Notes: a model not told the origin generated them from the letters alone. Counted from the stretch's first letter, positions 17,255 through 26,732 are shown. The stretch: DNA of 64,000 nucleotides from Collinsella sp. (GCA_019424905.1 JAHYYP010000002.1:72936-136935); one strand, 5' to 3'. Translations and numbers: made by a program.

Positions 17255-18199
17255 CTACTCCTCGCGGTCGAACTCCTCGTCGGCGTCGAGTACGCGGCCG
17301 CTATAGTTGATATGGCCGGTCACGGCATCCATGTCACCGGTCTCGATAAAGCGGGCAACGGTGAGCTCGTAATCGGTCAGCGCGCGCTCAAAGACCTCGG
17401 GGAAGCTCTCGGTCGAGACCTCATCGGTAAAGGGGTTCTTCCATGTCAGGTGGCCCAGGTTACCGGTGCGCTCGGGCAGCTCCGCCGTCACACGATGGGC
17501 AAGGCCGTCGAGCAGCGAGTAGTCATGCACCAAGCCCTCGAGCAGGGCAATCGCGCGCGTCTTTACCGAGCCGGCCGGCTCAATGGTGCGATAGAGCATC
17601 TGCATGTCCGAGACGGCGCCGGCGTACTCCCCCGCCGGGATGTCGATACCGTACACGCGCCCGGCGATGTAGCTCATCAGCACGCCGGCCACACGGTTGA
17701 TGCGGTCGGTGGTGACGATCTCGCCCGCCGGCGGATAATCCTCGACCGTGGCACCGTCGCGCTTGAGCTGTAGCATCAGCACGTCCAGATCGCTTTCGAG
17801 CACGGCGTGAACTTGGCTGCCCGAAGCCTCGAGCTCGGGATCGGAATCTACAATGCCAAACTGCTGCTCGTAGACAAAGGGGTGGGCATTACGGTCGAGT
17901 ACATAGTGAGACAGCAAGCCCAGCGCAAAGGCGCGACCCAGATTGGCATCGCGCGGCTGTAGGTGCGACACGCCGTCGCGCAGGCACGAGAACTGGCGCG
18001 ACATGCGCGAGCGGTGCATGACCTGAGCAAGCGACATACAGTCGGAAATGCGCGGCGTGAGCATGTGGAAGAAAAACGGGTCGGGACCTTGGTTTCCCAG
18101 GATAAAGGCGATGCGCTCCTCGTCGGACGTAATAACGCCCTGCGGAAGACGGTCGATGCTTTCCTCGCCAAACAGATGATGCGTAATGAGCGCGGGCAT
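17255..18199 (-). CDS. Zinc-dependent phospholipase C-like protein
   Basis: 314 aa. It resembles the zinc-dependent phospholipase C/S1-P1 domain family: a histidine-rich start (MPALITHHLFGEE), GNQGPDPFFFH, then FALGLLSHYVLDRNAHPFVY and a later HAVLESDLDVLM, which supply the histidines and aspartates that bind zinc in this fold. No signal peptide is visible, unlike secreted phospholipases C, so it probably acts inside the cell; such cytoplasmic homologues are frequent and uncharacterised in clostridia and coriobacteria. ATG 18199 follows AAAGGA; an ATG 10 codons upstream is unsupported. Confidence 0.8.
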   Translation of the reverse strand: MPALITHHLFGEESIDRLPQGVITSDEERIAFILGNQGPDPFFFHMLTPRISDCMSLAQVMHRSRMSRQFSCLRDGVSHLQPRDANLGRAFALGLLSHYVLDRNAHPFVYEQQFGIVDSDPELEASGSQVHAVLESDLDVLMLQLKRDGATVEDYPPAGEIVTTDRINRVAGVLMSYIAGRVYGIDIPAGEYAGAVSDMQMLYRTIEPAGSVKTRAIALLEGLVHDYSLLDGLAHRVTAELPERTGNLGHLTWKNPFTDEVSTESFPEVFERALTDYELTVARFIETGDMDAVTGHINYSGRVLDADEEFDREE

Positions 18200-18291
18200 G
18201 ATGATCCTTTCGATTTCATTCGATGTCACCCATTATGCCCACCGCACGGTCATGCCAAACCTGCGGCGGCAAACGATGGTATGCAGACTGT

Positions 18292-19026
18292 CTACGCAAG
18301 CCCCAAATGCGCCTTGACCTCGGCAGCGCGACGACGGGACACAGGCACCGTCGAGGTTACGCGATCGAGCCTGAGCTCCATAAGACCTGTGGAACCGATC
18401 TCGACATTATGCACGTCTTCCAAATTGACCAGATAACTGCGGTGGACACGAATAAAGCCCTCGGAGGCCAGGCGCCGCTCGAGCGAGGAAATCGACTCAT
18501 TGATCAGGTATGTTCCCTCGGCGCAGACGGCGTTGCAAAAATCGGCACGCGCCTCAAAGTAGCAGACATCCGCCACGGGAATGAACACCCTTTTGCCCCC
18601 ACGATCCACCGTCAGGCGCAAAGGCTGGCGCGGAGCATGGACGACACGGCGAGCGCCCAGGGCAGTCTCGATCTTATCGAGTGCCTTTGACAAGCGGGCA
18701 TCCTCGACCGGTTTGACGATGTAATCGACGGCATCGAGGTTATAGGCATCAGCCGCATACTCGGCAAATGCCGTCACAAACACCACGACCGGCGGCGTCT
18801 TTAGGTTCTGCAGCGTCTCGGCAAGCTCAATTCCCGAGCGACCGGGCATGGTAATGTCTAAAAACAGCACGTCGGGCTTGTTCGACAAAATCGACTCCAC
18901 GGCTTCGGTGACATTGCCCGCCTCGGCAATCTGACCCACACGCATATCCTTTTCCAACAGATAGCGTAGCTCAGCCCTAATGGGAGGCTCGTCATCAACC
19001 ACCAGGATGTTCCAGCCTTCGGACAT
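18292..19026 (-). CDS. LytR/AlgR-type response regulator (system 2)
   Basis: 244 aa. Receiver: LVVDDEPPIRAEL, phospho-acceptor aspartate in VLFLDITMPGRSG (near D57), FVTAFAEYA and YIVKPVEDARL. LytTR DNA-binding domain: PVADVCYFEARADFC, NESISSLERRL and FIRVHRSYLVNL. It is clearly paralogous to the regulator at 12407-13123, sharing DITMPG/DISMPG, KPVE and the RVPVSRRR-like C-terminus (STVPVSRRRA here). It lies 38 bp downstream of its kinase. AGGGG precedes ATG 19026. Confidence 0.95.
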   Translation of the reverse strand: MSEGWNILVVDDEPPIRAELRYLLEKDMRVGQIAEAGNVTEAVESILSNKPDVLFLDITMPGRSGIELAETLQNLKTPPVVVFVTAFAEYAADAYNLDAVDYIVKPVEDARLSKALDKIETALGARRVVHAPRQPLRLTVDRGGKRVFIPVADVCYFEARADFCNAVCAEGTYLINESISSLERRLASEGFIRVHRSYLVNLEDVHNVEIGSTGLMELRLDRVTSTVPVSRRRAAEVKAHLGLA

Positions 19027-19064
19027 ATGCGCTTCCCCTCTTTTTCTCTCAATCCAACCGCGTG

Positions 19065-20456
19065 CTACACCGTTAGCGGCGCCGGCTCATGCGGCTCGCC
19101 GTTCAACTCTACGATGACCTGTGTTCCCACGCCCTCCTGGGACTTCACGCGCATGCCAGAATCTTCTCCGTAAAAGAAATGGATGCGCTGAAGCACGTTG
19201 AAGAGCGCCAGGCCGCAACCTCGCTTGACGGAGCCGTCGGCGGTAATGCTCTCGGGCTCCTCTCGGCGATGCTGCTCAAACAGATGCGCGCAGACTTCTT
19301 CGCTCATACCGATGCCGTCATCTTCGACGATAATCTCCAAGCCGTCATCGGTCTCAAAAGCCCTAACACGAATAGAAAGCGGCTCGGTCTCGCGCTGCGC
19401 ATGCTTGATGCAGTTTTCGAGCAGCGGCTGCAAGATAAACGGCGGTACCAGGCTGTCGCGCACCTCAAAGTCGATGTCGACCGAGACGCGCAGACGGCCG
19501 TCGCCATACCGGGCCTGCATAAGATTGATATAACGAGTGCCCTGTTCCACCTCGTGCTCGAGCGTGGTGAGCGTATCGGAGTCAGAAAGCGTCTGACGGT
19601 AATAATTGGAAAAATCGATCAGCAGCGATCGCGCCTTGTCGGGCTCGGTTCGAACGAGCGACACGATGGTGCTGATGGTATTGAATAGAAAATGCGGGTC
19701 GACCTGCGACTGCAGGGCGCGAAGCTCCACGCGGGCCGTGAGCTCGTCCTGGCGCTCGAGCTCAAAGCTGGCGAGCTGCGTGGAAATGAGATCGGCAAAG
19801 CCCGAGGCCAACGCCGTCTGGCGCATATCGATGCTGCTCAGGCGGGGGTAATACAGCTCGAGCGTGCCCACGCAATGCCCGCGCACGGTCAGCGGCGCGA
19901 CAATGCCGGCGCGCAGACGGGGAAAATAGCCGCCCGTCTCATTGGAGGCGTCGCGCGAAAATACACTCTGTTCGCCGGACTCGATCACGTTGAGCGTGGT
20001 CTTGAGCACGACCGGGGTGCCGGCGGGACACTTTGCCGAGTCCTCGCCCCAGCTTGCCAGCACCTGTTTGCCATCGGTAAAGCAGATGGCAGAGGCGATG
20101 GTCTCGGACAGGATAATTTTAGAGGCGCCCAGGGCCGCTTCGGGCGTAAGGCCGCGCGACGTGTAGGCGAATATTTTTGATGCGATGGCGAGCGTACGGT
20201 CGGTTGCGCTCGATGTGAGGTCGTCGGGGACCACAAAGACATACGAGAAAAAGAAGCACAGCATGACCAGGCCGGCAATAACGACAACGCCCGGAACGGG
20301 ATTGGGATTATCGGTTAAATCCCAGATAAGCAGCAGGATAAGCGCCGGAACGACAATACCGAGCAGGATGGCCTGAACCACATGCTGGGCCGTACGAAAG
20401 ACCTTGGTAGAGTTGTAGCTCTTGCCCAGAATCAGCCTGTTTAAATCCACCGTCAT
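19065..20456 (-). CDS. LytS/YehU-type sensor histidine kinase (system 2)
   Basis: 463 aa from ATG 20456. Two membrane helices (about 20-44 and 49-72), a GAF-like region (about 90-230), the phospho-histidine motif in DPHFLFNTISTIVSL, and the ATPase boxes QPLLENCIKHA and EDDGIGM. Layout and sequence match the kinase at 13196-14539, so the two systems arose by duplication. The start is uncertain: AAGAGGGG directly abuts ATG 20456, while GTG 20450 has better spacing (8 nt). Further upstream ATGs lie in the terminator region. No sensory extracellular loop is present. Confidence 0.93.
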   Translation of the reverse strand: MTVDLNRLILGKSYNSTKVFRTAQHVVQAILLGIVVPALILLLIWDLTDNPNPVPGVVVIAGLVMLCFFFSYVFVVPDDLTSSATDRTLAIASKIFAYTSRGLTPEAALGASKIILSETIASAICFTDGKQVLASWGEDSAKCPAGTPVVLKTTLNVIESGEQSVFSRDASNETGGYFPRLRAGIVAPLTVRGHCVGTLELYYPRLSSIDMRQTALASGFADLISTQLASFELERQDELTARVELRALQSQVDPHFLFNTISTIVSLVRTEPDKARSLLIDFSNYYRQTLSDSDTLTTLEHEVEQGTRYINLMQARYGDGRLRVSVDIDFEVRDSLVPPFILQPLLENCIKHAQRETEPLSIRVRAFETDDGLEIIVEDDGIGMSEEVCAHLFEQHRREEPESITADGSVKRGCGLALFNVLQRIHFFYGEDSGMRVKSQEGVGTQVIVELNGEPHEPAPLTV

Positions 20457-20485
20457 CCCCTCTTGTCCGTAGCACCCATAGCAAT

Positions 20486-20512
20486 AAAGAGGGCCGCAAG
20501 CGACCCTCTCCA
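20486..20512 (-). terminator. Terminator after the amidohydrolase gene
   Basis: AGAGGGTCG pairs with CGGCCCTCT (one T-G pair) around a short loop, then TTTATT on the minus strand. It sits only about 35 nt before the start of the system 2 kinase. Confidence 0.7.
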
Positions 20513-20567
20513 TTGCATTATGCAATCAAAAACTGTGTTTTACATCAAGCCATCGACAAACGGTATC

Positions 20568-21845
20568 TTAGGCGCTGTATTTGTTAGCCTCACCAAAAGT
20601 GCCAGCCTCGACGATCCAGCCGTCCTTCATGATGACGTCCATGTTGTCGGTGTTGAGCACGTGGATGTCGGCGGCGACGTCACCGTTGACAACCAGCAGG
20701 TCGGCGCACTTGCCGGCCTCGATGGAACCGGTCTCGTCCTCGATGTGGCACATCTTGGCACCGTTGAGGGTGGCGCAGGTGATGGTCTCGACCGGAGTGA
20801 AGCCGATCTTGTCGACGAACTCGTACATCTCCTCGATGGAGCAGGTGCCATACGGGGTGACGAAGGAGAAGGAGTCGGAGCCGATCGTCATGACGACGCC
20901 GCGCTTCTTGGCCTCGCGCAGGCAGTCGTAGTTGCGCTGCAGCTCCTTCTCGACCAGGGTGCCCTCGTACTTGTCGTGCAGCTCGGGGACGTAGACGGGC
21001 GGATAGGTGGCGTACCAGGTGGGCAGGAAGGCGATCGTCGGGGTGAAGAAGGTGCCCTGCTCGGCCATGAGGTCCATGGTGCGCTCATCGATATCGAAGC
21101 CGTGGATCAGCTGCTCGCAGCCAAAGCGGACGGAATCGTAGGCGGCGGCGTGGTTGTTGTAGCAGTGACTCCACACGGGGATGCCGACCATCTTTGCCTC
21201 TTCGACCACGGCCTGGATCTCCTCGGAGCAATAGTGCTGGTCGCGACCGGAATCCCAACGCCAGATGCCGCCACCGGTAGCCCAGATCTTGATGGCATCA
21301 GGGTTCTCGCGCAGGCGACGACGGACAGCCTTGCGCAGATCCCAAGGACCATCGACCTGGTCGCCCCAGGGATGGGATTCCTTGTTGAGCTCCTGGGTGC
21401 AGTGGTGGGAGTCACCGTGGCCGGCAACGCGGCAGAAGCCAAGACCAGTGGCCAGAACGCGCGGGCCCTTGAAGACGCCCTTGTCGATGCAGTCGCGAAT
21501 CTGGATACCAAAGCGGCCGATCTCGCAGACGGTGGTGAGGCCGTGGGTGAGGCAGTCGTAGGCCTGCTTGACGGCGACGGCCTGTTTCTCGAGGAGCGGC
21601 TGCATGACCCAGTCGGTGTCATCGTCGGTCAGGTTGCCCGAGAAGTGCAGGTGGGTATCGATCAGGCCGGGAAGGACGGTCTTGCCGGCGGCGTCGATAA
21701 CCTCAACGCCCTCGGGAAGGTCCTGCATAGCACCGGCATACTCGATCTTGCCGTTGTCGTCGACGAGAACGAGGGAGTTCTCGACCGGCTCGGCACCGGT
21801 ACCGTCGATGAGCTTTCCGCCAACGATTGCGTACTTAGTGGACAT
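20568..21845 (-). CDS. Metal-dependent amidohydrolase
   Basis: 425 aa. Amidohydrolase-superfamily beta-barrel: first metal motif GLIDTHLHFSG near residue 60, a lysine in DAIKIWATGGG near 195 that can act as the carbamylated bridging ligand, HCYNNH near 230 and IHGFDID near 250 for the further histidines, and the catalytic aspartate in TIGSDSFSF near 325. The N- and C-terminal beta-sandwich parts (IVGGKLIDGTG; DLLVVNGD) are present. It is closest in look to the imidazolonepropionase-like/prolidase-like branch, which hydrolyses cyclic or peptide-like amides. The permease gene just upstream suggests its substrate is imported by that permease. AAGGAGG lies 5 nt before ATG 21845. Confidence 0.9.
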   Translation of the reverse strand: MSTKYAIVGGKLIDGTGAEPVENSLVLVDDNGKIEYAGAMQDLPEGVEVIDAAGKTVLPGLIDTHLHFSGNLTDDDTDWVMQPLLEKQAVAVKQAYDCLTHGLTTVCEIGRFGIQIRDCIDKGVFKGPRVLATGLGFCRVAGHGDSHHCTQELNKESHPWGDQVDGPWDLRKAVRRRLRENPDAIKIWATGGGIWRWDSGRDQHYCSEEIQAVVEEAKMVGIPVWSHCYNNHAAAYDSVRFGCEQLIHGFDIDERTMDLMAEQGTFFTPTIAFLPTWYATYPPVYVPELHDKYEGTLVEKELQRNYDCLREAKKRGVVMTIGSDSFSFVTPYGTCSIEEMYEFVDKIGFTPVETITCATLNGAKMCHIEDETGSIEAGKCADLLVVNGDVAADIHVLNTDNMDVIMKDGWIVEAGTFGEANKYSA

Positions 21846-21869
21846 GGTTCCTCCTTATGGATCCATATA

Positions 21870-21960
21870 GTGGGCGAGGCCATGTTGGGTTATGGCCTCA
21901 CAAAGCTACCCAAGTGGTGCCGGGTTCGGTGCGCGGAAGAGAGGGGTCCGCGCACCCGAT
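21870..21960 (-). other. Two hairpins between permease and amidohydrolase genes
   Basis: GGTGCGCGGA (21929-21938) pairs perfectly with 21947-21956, and GAGGCCAT (21876-21883) with ATGGCCTC (21892-21899). Neither is followed by a T-run, so they look like intra-operon processing or stability structures rather than terminators. Confidence 0.55.
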
Positions 21961-21976
21961 CCGCCCCGGCTAGGCG

Positions 21977-23428
21977 TTATTTTTTGCGGGAATTGGTGAA
22001 GGCCATGAGGGCCAGGCCAACGGCCAGCCAGCCGATCACGATGCTCCACTCCACCATGTTGAGGGAGGCGGGAGAGAACGGGACCACGAGCAGGCCGATG
22101 ATGACGGCGCAGGCAGCGACAGCGAGGCTGATGCCAAACTTGCCGCCGGGCACCTCGTAGGGACGAGGCAGGTCGGGCTCGGTGAAGCGCATGCGCAGGC
22201 AAGCGAGGGCGACCATGCCGCAGGAGAAGATGAAGGCGAGAGCCGACACGTTGGTCAGAGGGATGAGCATGTTCTTGCCCAGGAACGGACCGACGACGGT
22301 GATGACGCCCAGGACGACGCAGGCAAGCTTGGGAGCGCCGGACTTGGGATCGACCTCGGCGAATTTCTCGGGCAGCTGGCCCTTGCGGCCCATGGCGAGC
22401 ATGATGCGGCTCGTGGCGCCGTAGAAGGAGTTCATCGGGCCCATGGGTCCAAGCGTGGCGATGACGAGCATGGCCAGGTACAGGAGCATGTTGATGCCCT
22501 TGAGGCAGGCAAGCGCGGGAACCGGGCTCTTAACAAACTCATGCCAGTCGAGGATGGTGCCGAACGAGTAGATGCAGACCATGTAGAAGCCGCCGGCGGC
22601 CAGCAGGGCCAGGGAGATGATCTTGCCGAACTTGTTCCAGTTGAGGCCCTCGGCTGCTTCCTCAGCCTGCTGAGGAATGGTATCGAAGCCGGCGTAGAAG
22701 AACGGGGTCAAAACCAGGACCGACACGATGCCGGCGAACAGGCTGGTGCCCTCGGTAGCGGGCTTGCCGCCGCCAGCACCGGTGACCTGGGAGAACACGG
22801 GCATGGCGTGTTCCGGCGAACCGGTGAACAGCGAGACACCCATGGCGAGCAGCATGCCGCAGAGCAGAGCCTTGGTCAGGAAGGCCTGGAGCTTGGCGGC
22901 CGAGCTGGCACCGCGGAAGTTGAGGAAGATGACGTAGACTGCAAAGCCGAGCGCGATTAGCGTCGGGAACAAGTAAACGTCGGCGCCCAAGATGGTGTAG
23001 AGCTTGACGGCGCGCAGCCACTCAAGACCGGGCAGGCTGCCGAACATCTCGGACACGAGGGTCGAAATGGCGATGGCCTCCCACGGGCACAGGATGCCGT
23101 TGCCCAGGGCCAGGAGCCAACCGGTGATGTAGCTCAGCGTACGGCCAAAGCTACGGTCGACATACTCGACGATGCCGCCCGAGATGGGGATAGCAGCCGT
23201 GAGCTCACCGAAAACAGCTCCGACGGGCACGAGGAAGATTGCACCCAAGAGGAATGCGATCATAGCGGGAACGGGACCGCCGCCCACGACCATCCAGTCG
23301 CCGACCTGCAGGACCCAACCGGTACCGATGATGGCACCGAAACCGATGGTGAAGAAGTTCCAGAGCGAAAGCGTTTTCTTCATGCCGCCGTTACCTTCGA
23401 CTGCAACTTCTGCGTTCTTGTCCGCCAT
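21977..23428 (-). CDS. APC-family amino-acid permease
   Basis: 483 aa with about twelve membrane segments. The start of helix 1 (LSLWNFFTIGFGAIIGTGWV) carries the GxGxIIGTGW-like substrate motif of the amino acid-polyamine-organocation family. PISGGIVEYVDRSFG (helix 3 region), GFDTIPQQAEEAAEGLNW and FYGATSRIMLAMGRKGQLPE are also typical. The protein ends in NSRKK, cytoplasmic. It is the first gene of a two-gene operon with the amidohydrolase, so uptake of an amino acid or amide that the enzyme then opens is the likely role. AAGGAGGGG precedes ATG 23428. Confidence 0.93.
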   Translation of the reverse strand: MADKNAEVAVEGNGGMKKTLSLWNFFTIGFGAIIGTGWVLQVGDWMVVGGGPVPAMIAFLLGAIFLVPVGAVFGELTAAIPISGGIVEYVDRSFGRTLSYITGWLLALGNGILCPWEAIAISTLVSEMFGSLPGLEWLRAVKLYTILGADVYLFPTLIALGFAVYVIFLNFRGASSAAKLQAFLTKALLCGMLLAMGVSLFTGSPEHAMPVFSQVTGAGGGKPATEGTSLFAGIVSVLVLTPFFYAGFDTIPQQAEEAAEGLNWNKFGKIISLALLAAGGFYMVCIYSFGTILDWHEFVKSPVPALACLKGINMLLYLAMLVIATLGPMGPMNSFYGATSRIMLAMGRKGQLPEKFAEVDPKSGAPKLACVVLGVITVVGPFLGKNMLIPLTNVSALAFIFSCGMVALACLRMRFTEPDLPRPYEVPGGKFGISLAVAACAVIIGLLVVPFSPASLNMVEWSIVIGWLAVGLALMAFTNSRKK

Positions 23429-23789
23429 TGTTCCCCTCCTTTCCTTATTGACGCCTCTTTGGCGTCACCCCTTGCGCGGTCTGTTTTGTCGCGCGCTTTT
23501 ATTTCGTGGCTTTAAGATACGGCCTTGGCACAGCAGCGCCGCTTGTGGCTCGACCGAAGGCAGAACTGCAAAACGAGCGGCGCCGTTTTTGGGACGAACG
23601 GCACGGTTTGCCGCTCATTGTTGCCGCCCGCCCAACGGGCGTACGCTCATCGGGCGCATAGAGAGATGTTTTTGAGACCGTGTGTTTTGCGCCTTTCGTA
23701 CCGTTTACCGAGCTTTTGACGCGCAGACCCATTTGTTGCACATCTTTTTTGTAGGATAGACAGGTTATACATGAGACAAGGCGGTACGA
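23429..23789. other. Divergent intergenic region, permease / C39-like peptidase
   Basis: No gene seen on either strand. TGACGCC (23449-23455) pairs with GGCGTCA (23461-23467) just upstream of the permease ribosome site and may act as a leader hairpin. GAGCGGC (23575-23581) pairs with GCCGCTC (23610-23616). TTGTTGCACA near 23735 resembles half of the TGTTGCGCAACA palindrome seen elsewhere. Confidence 0.4.
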
Positions 23790-24824
23790 ATGGCATACGG
23801 ATACAACGACGGTGATCAACGGCGACAAAGCGTTCGCCTTGCTGGCCGCACCACGCCGACGCCTAGAAGTGCCACGAGCAGCAATCCGCAACGCCCTCAA
23901 GAGCAACCCAGGCCTTCGTCTCGGCAGCAAACAAGCAGAACACGGCAGAGTGGCCGTCCGAGCACGGGCACAAGCGCGCAGCAAGATAGCCGCCTGGGCG
24001 CGCGCACTCGACAGCGCCAGGCCGAGGTTCCGCAACTGCGCCGCAACGGCGCACGTCAGCCCGGCATCCATATCAACCGCTTCTTTTCGCATCCCCAAGG
24101 CGGACGCGACGGCAAGCCCTACCGCTCGACATCGTACGTGAATGCCCCCGCCCTGCCGGCTCGTCGACTTTGCCTCGCACTGTGCTCTATCCTCATCTGT
24201 CTGGTCTTTGTGCTTATGAGCTCCTGTATGTCCCACGGCTCGGCCGGTCTCGAGCCCACCGCCGAGGACAAGCTGCTCAAGGCCCCCGTCGCGCCCGGTT
24301 ATTCTTTCGCCTTTTCGACCCCGCGCTCGCAATGGCAAGCCGGCACGATGCCCCATATCTATCAGATCGACCCTGCATGGTCGGAGCTGCCTTACGCCGG
24401 CGGTACCATCCGCCAAAATGCCTGCGGGCCTACGTGCCTCACCATGGTCTATATCTTTAAGACGGGACGCACCGATATGACCCCCGTCGATATGTGCGCG
24501 CTTTCCGAGGCGGGCAACTACGCCCCCACCGGTGCAACCGAATGGTCGTTTATGACGAGCGGCGCGTGGCAGTTGGGACTTAACGGAACGGAGCTCCATA
24601 ACGATCGCGACTCGATGACTCAGGCGCTGCGTTCGGGTGCTCCCGTAATCGCCGCCGTGCGTCCCGGCACGTTTACTAACGTAGGTCATTACATCGTGCT
24701 CTACGGCATTGACGACGCCGACCAGATCGGTGTCTACGATCCCAATTCGCCCAGCCGTAGTGCCCGCCGCTGGGGCGTCGTAGAAGTCCTCAACGAAATC
24801 GAAGCCATGTGGGCCTACTACTAG
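23790..24824 (+). CDS. Membrane-anchored C39-like cysteine peptidase
   Basis: 344 aa. The first 120 residues are disordered, rich in Arg, Gln, Ser and Pro. One membrane helix follows (LCLALCSILICLVFVLMSSC, about 128-147) and then a papain-like C39_2 domain (about 185-340). Catalytic candidates: cysteine in RQNACGPTCLTM, histidine in VGHYIVLYGID and the Asp/Asn pair in VYDPNSP. N-in topology puts the enzyme outside the cell. C39-like domains of this type cleave peptides, often wall- or toxin-related; the target is unknown. AAGGCGG precedes the ATG. It is the only plus-strand gene in the first 32 kb, so it has its own promoter. Confidence 0.88.
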   Translation: MAYGYNDGDQRRQSVRLAGRTTPTPRSATSSNPQRPQEQPRPSSRQQTSRTRQSGRPSTGTSAQQDSRLGARTRQRQAEVPQLRRNGARQPGIHINRFFSHPQGGRDGKPYRSTSYVNAPALPARRLCLALCSILICLVFVLMSSCMSHGSAGLEPTAEDKLLKAPVAPGYSFAFSTPRSQWQAGTMPHIYQIDPAWSELPYAGGTIRQNACGPTCLTMVYIFKTGRTDMTPVDMCALSEAGNYAPTGATEWSFMTSGAWQLGLNGTELHNDRDSMTQALRSGAPVIAAVRPGTFTNVGHYIVLYGIDDADQIGVYDPNSPSRSARRWGVVEVLNEIEAMWAYY

Positions 24825-24825
24825 T

Positions 24826-25185
24826 CATTGGGCACTCATTGGGGACAGACTTAAATGAGTGGTCGTTGGGGACGGTCTTGCGGACGCCAGCCGAGAGCAG
24901 ACGAAAAGGGCCATCCCGAACTGCTTGGAACTGCCAGCACGGAAAGCGCATCCTGCTTTGGGACCCAATAGCGGGATGCGCTTTCCGTTAGCGGCCCGTT
25001 TGGGAAACTAGGGACCGCTTTTCGACAAAAATCCGGGATGCATTTTCCGATTGAGGGCCTCAAGGGAAACCGCGCCCCATGTTGGACGCTCATTCTGGGA
25101 TGTGCTTTCCGCAGTTGATCGATGCGGCCTTTAAGGACTGTCCCAAGCTGCCGGCAGGAAAGGAACGTCCCCAAGTGCCGGGTTT
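24826..25185. repeat. Mosaic of two dispersed repeat families
   Basis: 24826-24880 and 25131-25185 are near-copies of the two ends of 30939-31085 (family B: TTGGGGACGTTC-like and CTGCCGGCAGGAAAGGA-like blocks). Between them lies family A: GGAAAGCGCATCC (24941-24953) pairs with 24974-24986, and two half units follow (GGGATGCATTTTCCG at 25035, GGGATGTGCTTTCCG at 25097). No gene is visible in this stretch. Confidence 0.75.
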
Positions 25186-25226
25186 CCGAAGTCTGCAATG
25201 CTCCTCATGAACAGCCGTCTCAATAG

Positions 25227-25261
25227 CAAAAGCCCCCGCGGCCGAAGCGGACCGCGGGGGC
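25227..25261 (-). terminator. Terminator of the beta-glucoside operon
   Basis: GCCCCCGCGG (25261-25252) pairs with the complementary arm at 25241-25232, followed by TTTTGC on the minus strand. The stem is nearly the same as that of the carbamate kinase terminator at 31114-31141. Confidence 0.9.
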
Positions 25262-25277
25262 AACAGACCTGCAAGAG

Positions 25278-26732
25278 TTAACTCAAGTCCTCGCCATTTG
25301 ATGCAATGACCTTTTGATACCAGCAGAAGCTGTCCTTTCGGTAGCGATCGAACGTGCCTTTGCCCGTATCATCGGCATCGACATAAACAAAGCCATAGCG
25401 CTTCTTCATCTGCCCCGTCGAGGCCGATACCAGATCGATACAGCCCCACGGCGTGTATCCCATCAGGTCAACACCGTCCTCGACAATTGCATCGCGTAGC
25501 GCAAGAATATGCCTGCGCAGGTAATCAATATGATACGCATCGTGGACTTTGCCGTCTTCCAGCGCATCGAGTCCGCCCACACCGTTCTCAGCGATAAAGA
25601 GCGGAAGATGGTAACGATCGTGGTAGCCGGCAAGCGTCACGCGCAAACCCAGCGCATCGATCTGCCATTTCCAGGCAGTCTCTTTATCCTTGAGGTACGG
25701 GTTGCGCAGCGTCGGGAACACGTTGCCCTCCGCCTTCTCAGCGATCACCTGGTCATCGGCGCACACCAAGCGCGAGCAATAGTACGAGAACGAGATGAAG
25801 TCGACGGTATGCTCGGCCAGATACTCCGTATCGCCCGGCTCAAAGGGCACGTGAACACCCTCTTTCTCGAGTGCACGCAGCTTCCAAGCAGGATAGGCGC
25901 CCGCAGCCATCACGTCTGTGTAGAAGTAGCGGCCGCGGTCCTCCTCATACGCAAGCCATACGTCCTCGGGCGCACAACGGTACGGATAGGTCGCACCGGC
26001 AGCGACCATGCAACCCACCTTGTTTGCGGGATCGATCTTGTGCAGAATCTCGACAGCGCGAGCGCTCGCCATAAACATATGGTGCGAGAACGCCGCGGTC
26101 ACGGCTGCACGGTCACGCTCATCCTCGAGCGTGACACCCGCGTTGAGATAGGACAGCGCCACGCTGTTGATCTCGTTGAACGTAAGCCAATAACGCACGA
26201 GGCCCTGGTACGCGCGTCCGACGGTCTCGACGTAGTGCGCATACCGCTCGATCATCTCTCGGCTTTGCCAGCCACCATAGCGCTCGACCAGAGCCAACGG
26301 ATAGTCGTAGTGCGACAGCGTCACAAGCGGCTCGATTCCATGCTCGCGCAGCGCCTCGAATACCTGACGGTAAAACTCCAAGCCCTCGCCGTTGGGCTCG
26401 GTCTCCATCCCTGTGGGAAAAATACGGCTCCAGCAAATTGAAAGACGCAGGCACTTAAAGCCCATCTCGGCAAAGAGTTCGACATCCTCGTGCCAATGAT
26501 GGAAGAAGTCGTTGCCCCAGCGGCATGGATACAGCCTGTCCGGATCGTCCACGGGCTTTTGCCTGCCAAACATTACATCCCAGCGGTCGGAACCCTGTGG
26601 GATCAGGTCGGAGTGCGACATGCCGCGGCCGCCCTCGTTCCAGCCCCCTTCGGCCTGGTTGGCGGCGAGGGCACCACCCCACAAAAAGCCCTCGGGCATA
26701 CCGGCGGCAGACGTTCTGTCAAAGTAACTCAT
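25278..26732 (-). CDS. 6-phospho-beta-glucosidase, glycoside hydrolase family 1
   Basis: 484 aa. GH1 hallmarks: N-terminal GFLWGGALAANQAEGGW, acid/base glutamate in LTFNEIN (E187) and nucleophile in FIAENGVGG (E382), plus HYDYPLAL. The GH1 signature and the linked PTS genes indicate it hydrolyses 6-phospho-beta-glucosides such as phosphorylated cellobiose, arbutin or salicin in the cytoplasm. It is the last gene of the operon; its ATG (26732) lies one base after the IIC stop codon, so translation is probably coupled. An ATG four codons earlier overlaps IIC and is less likely. Confidence 0.95.
   Translation of the reverse strand: MSYFDRTSAAGMPEGFLWGGALAANQAEGGWNEGGRGMSHSDLIPQGSDRWDVMFGRQKPVDDPDRLYPCRWGNDFFHHWHEDVELFAEMGFKCLRLSICWSRIFPTGMETEPNGEGLEFYRQVFEALREHGIEPLVTLSHYDYPLALVERYGGWQSREMIERYAHYVETVGRAYQGLVRYWLTFNEINSVALSYLNAGVTLEDERDRAAVTAAFSHHMFMASARAVEILHKIDPANKVGCMVAAGATYPYRCAPEDVWLAYEEDRGRYFYTDVMAAGAYPAWKLRALEKEGVHVPFEPGDTEYLAEHTVDFISFSYYCSRLVCADDQVIAEKAEGNVFPTLRNPYLKDKETAWKWQIDALGLRVTLAGYHDRYHLPLFIAENGVGGLDALEDGKVHDAYHIDYLRRHILALRDAIVEDGVDLMGYTPWGCIDLVSASTGQMKKRYGFVYVDADDTGKGTFDRYRKDSFCWYQKVIASNGEDLS

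Noticed and set aside
20463..22160. Long plus-strand frame opposite the amidohydrolase
   Set aside because: Low-complexity Asp/Val/Gly protein with no domain, fully explained as antisense to a clear enzyme gene.
23499..24689. Minus-strand frame opposite the C39-like peptidase
   Set aside because: The plus strand has a ribosome site, a membrane helix and an intact catalytic Cys/His pair; the minus frame has none of these.
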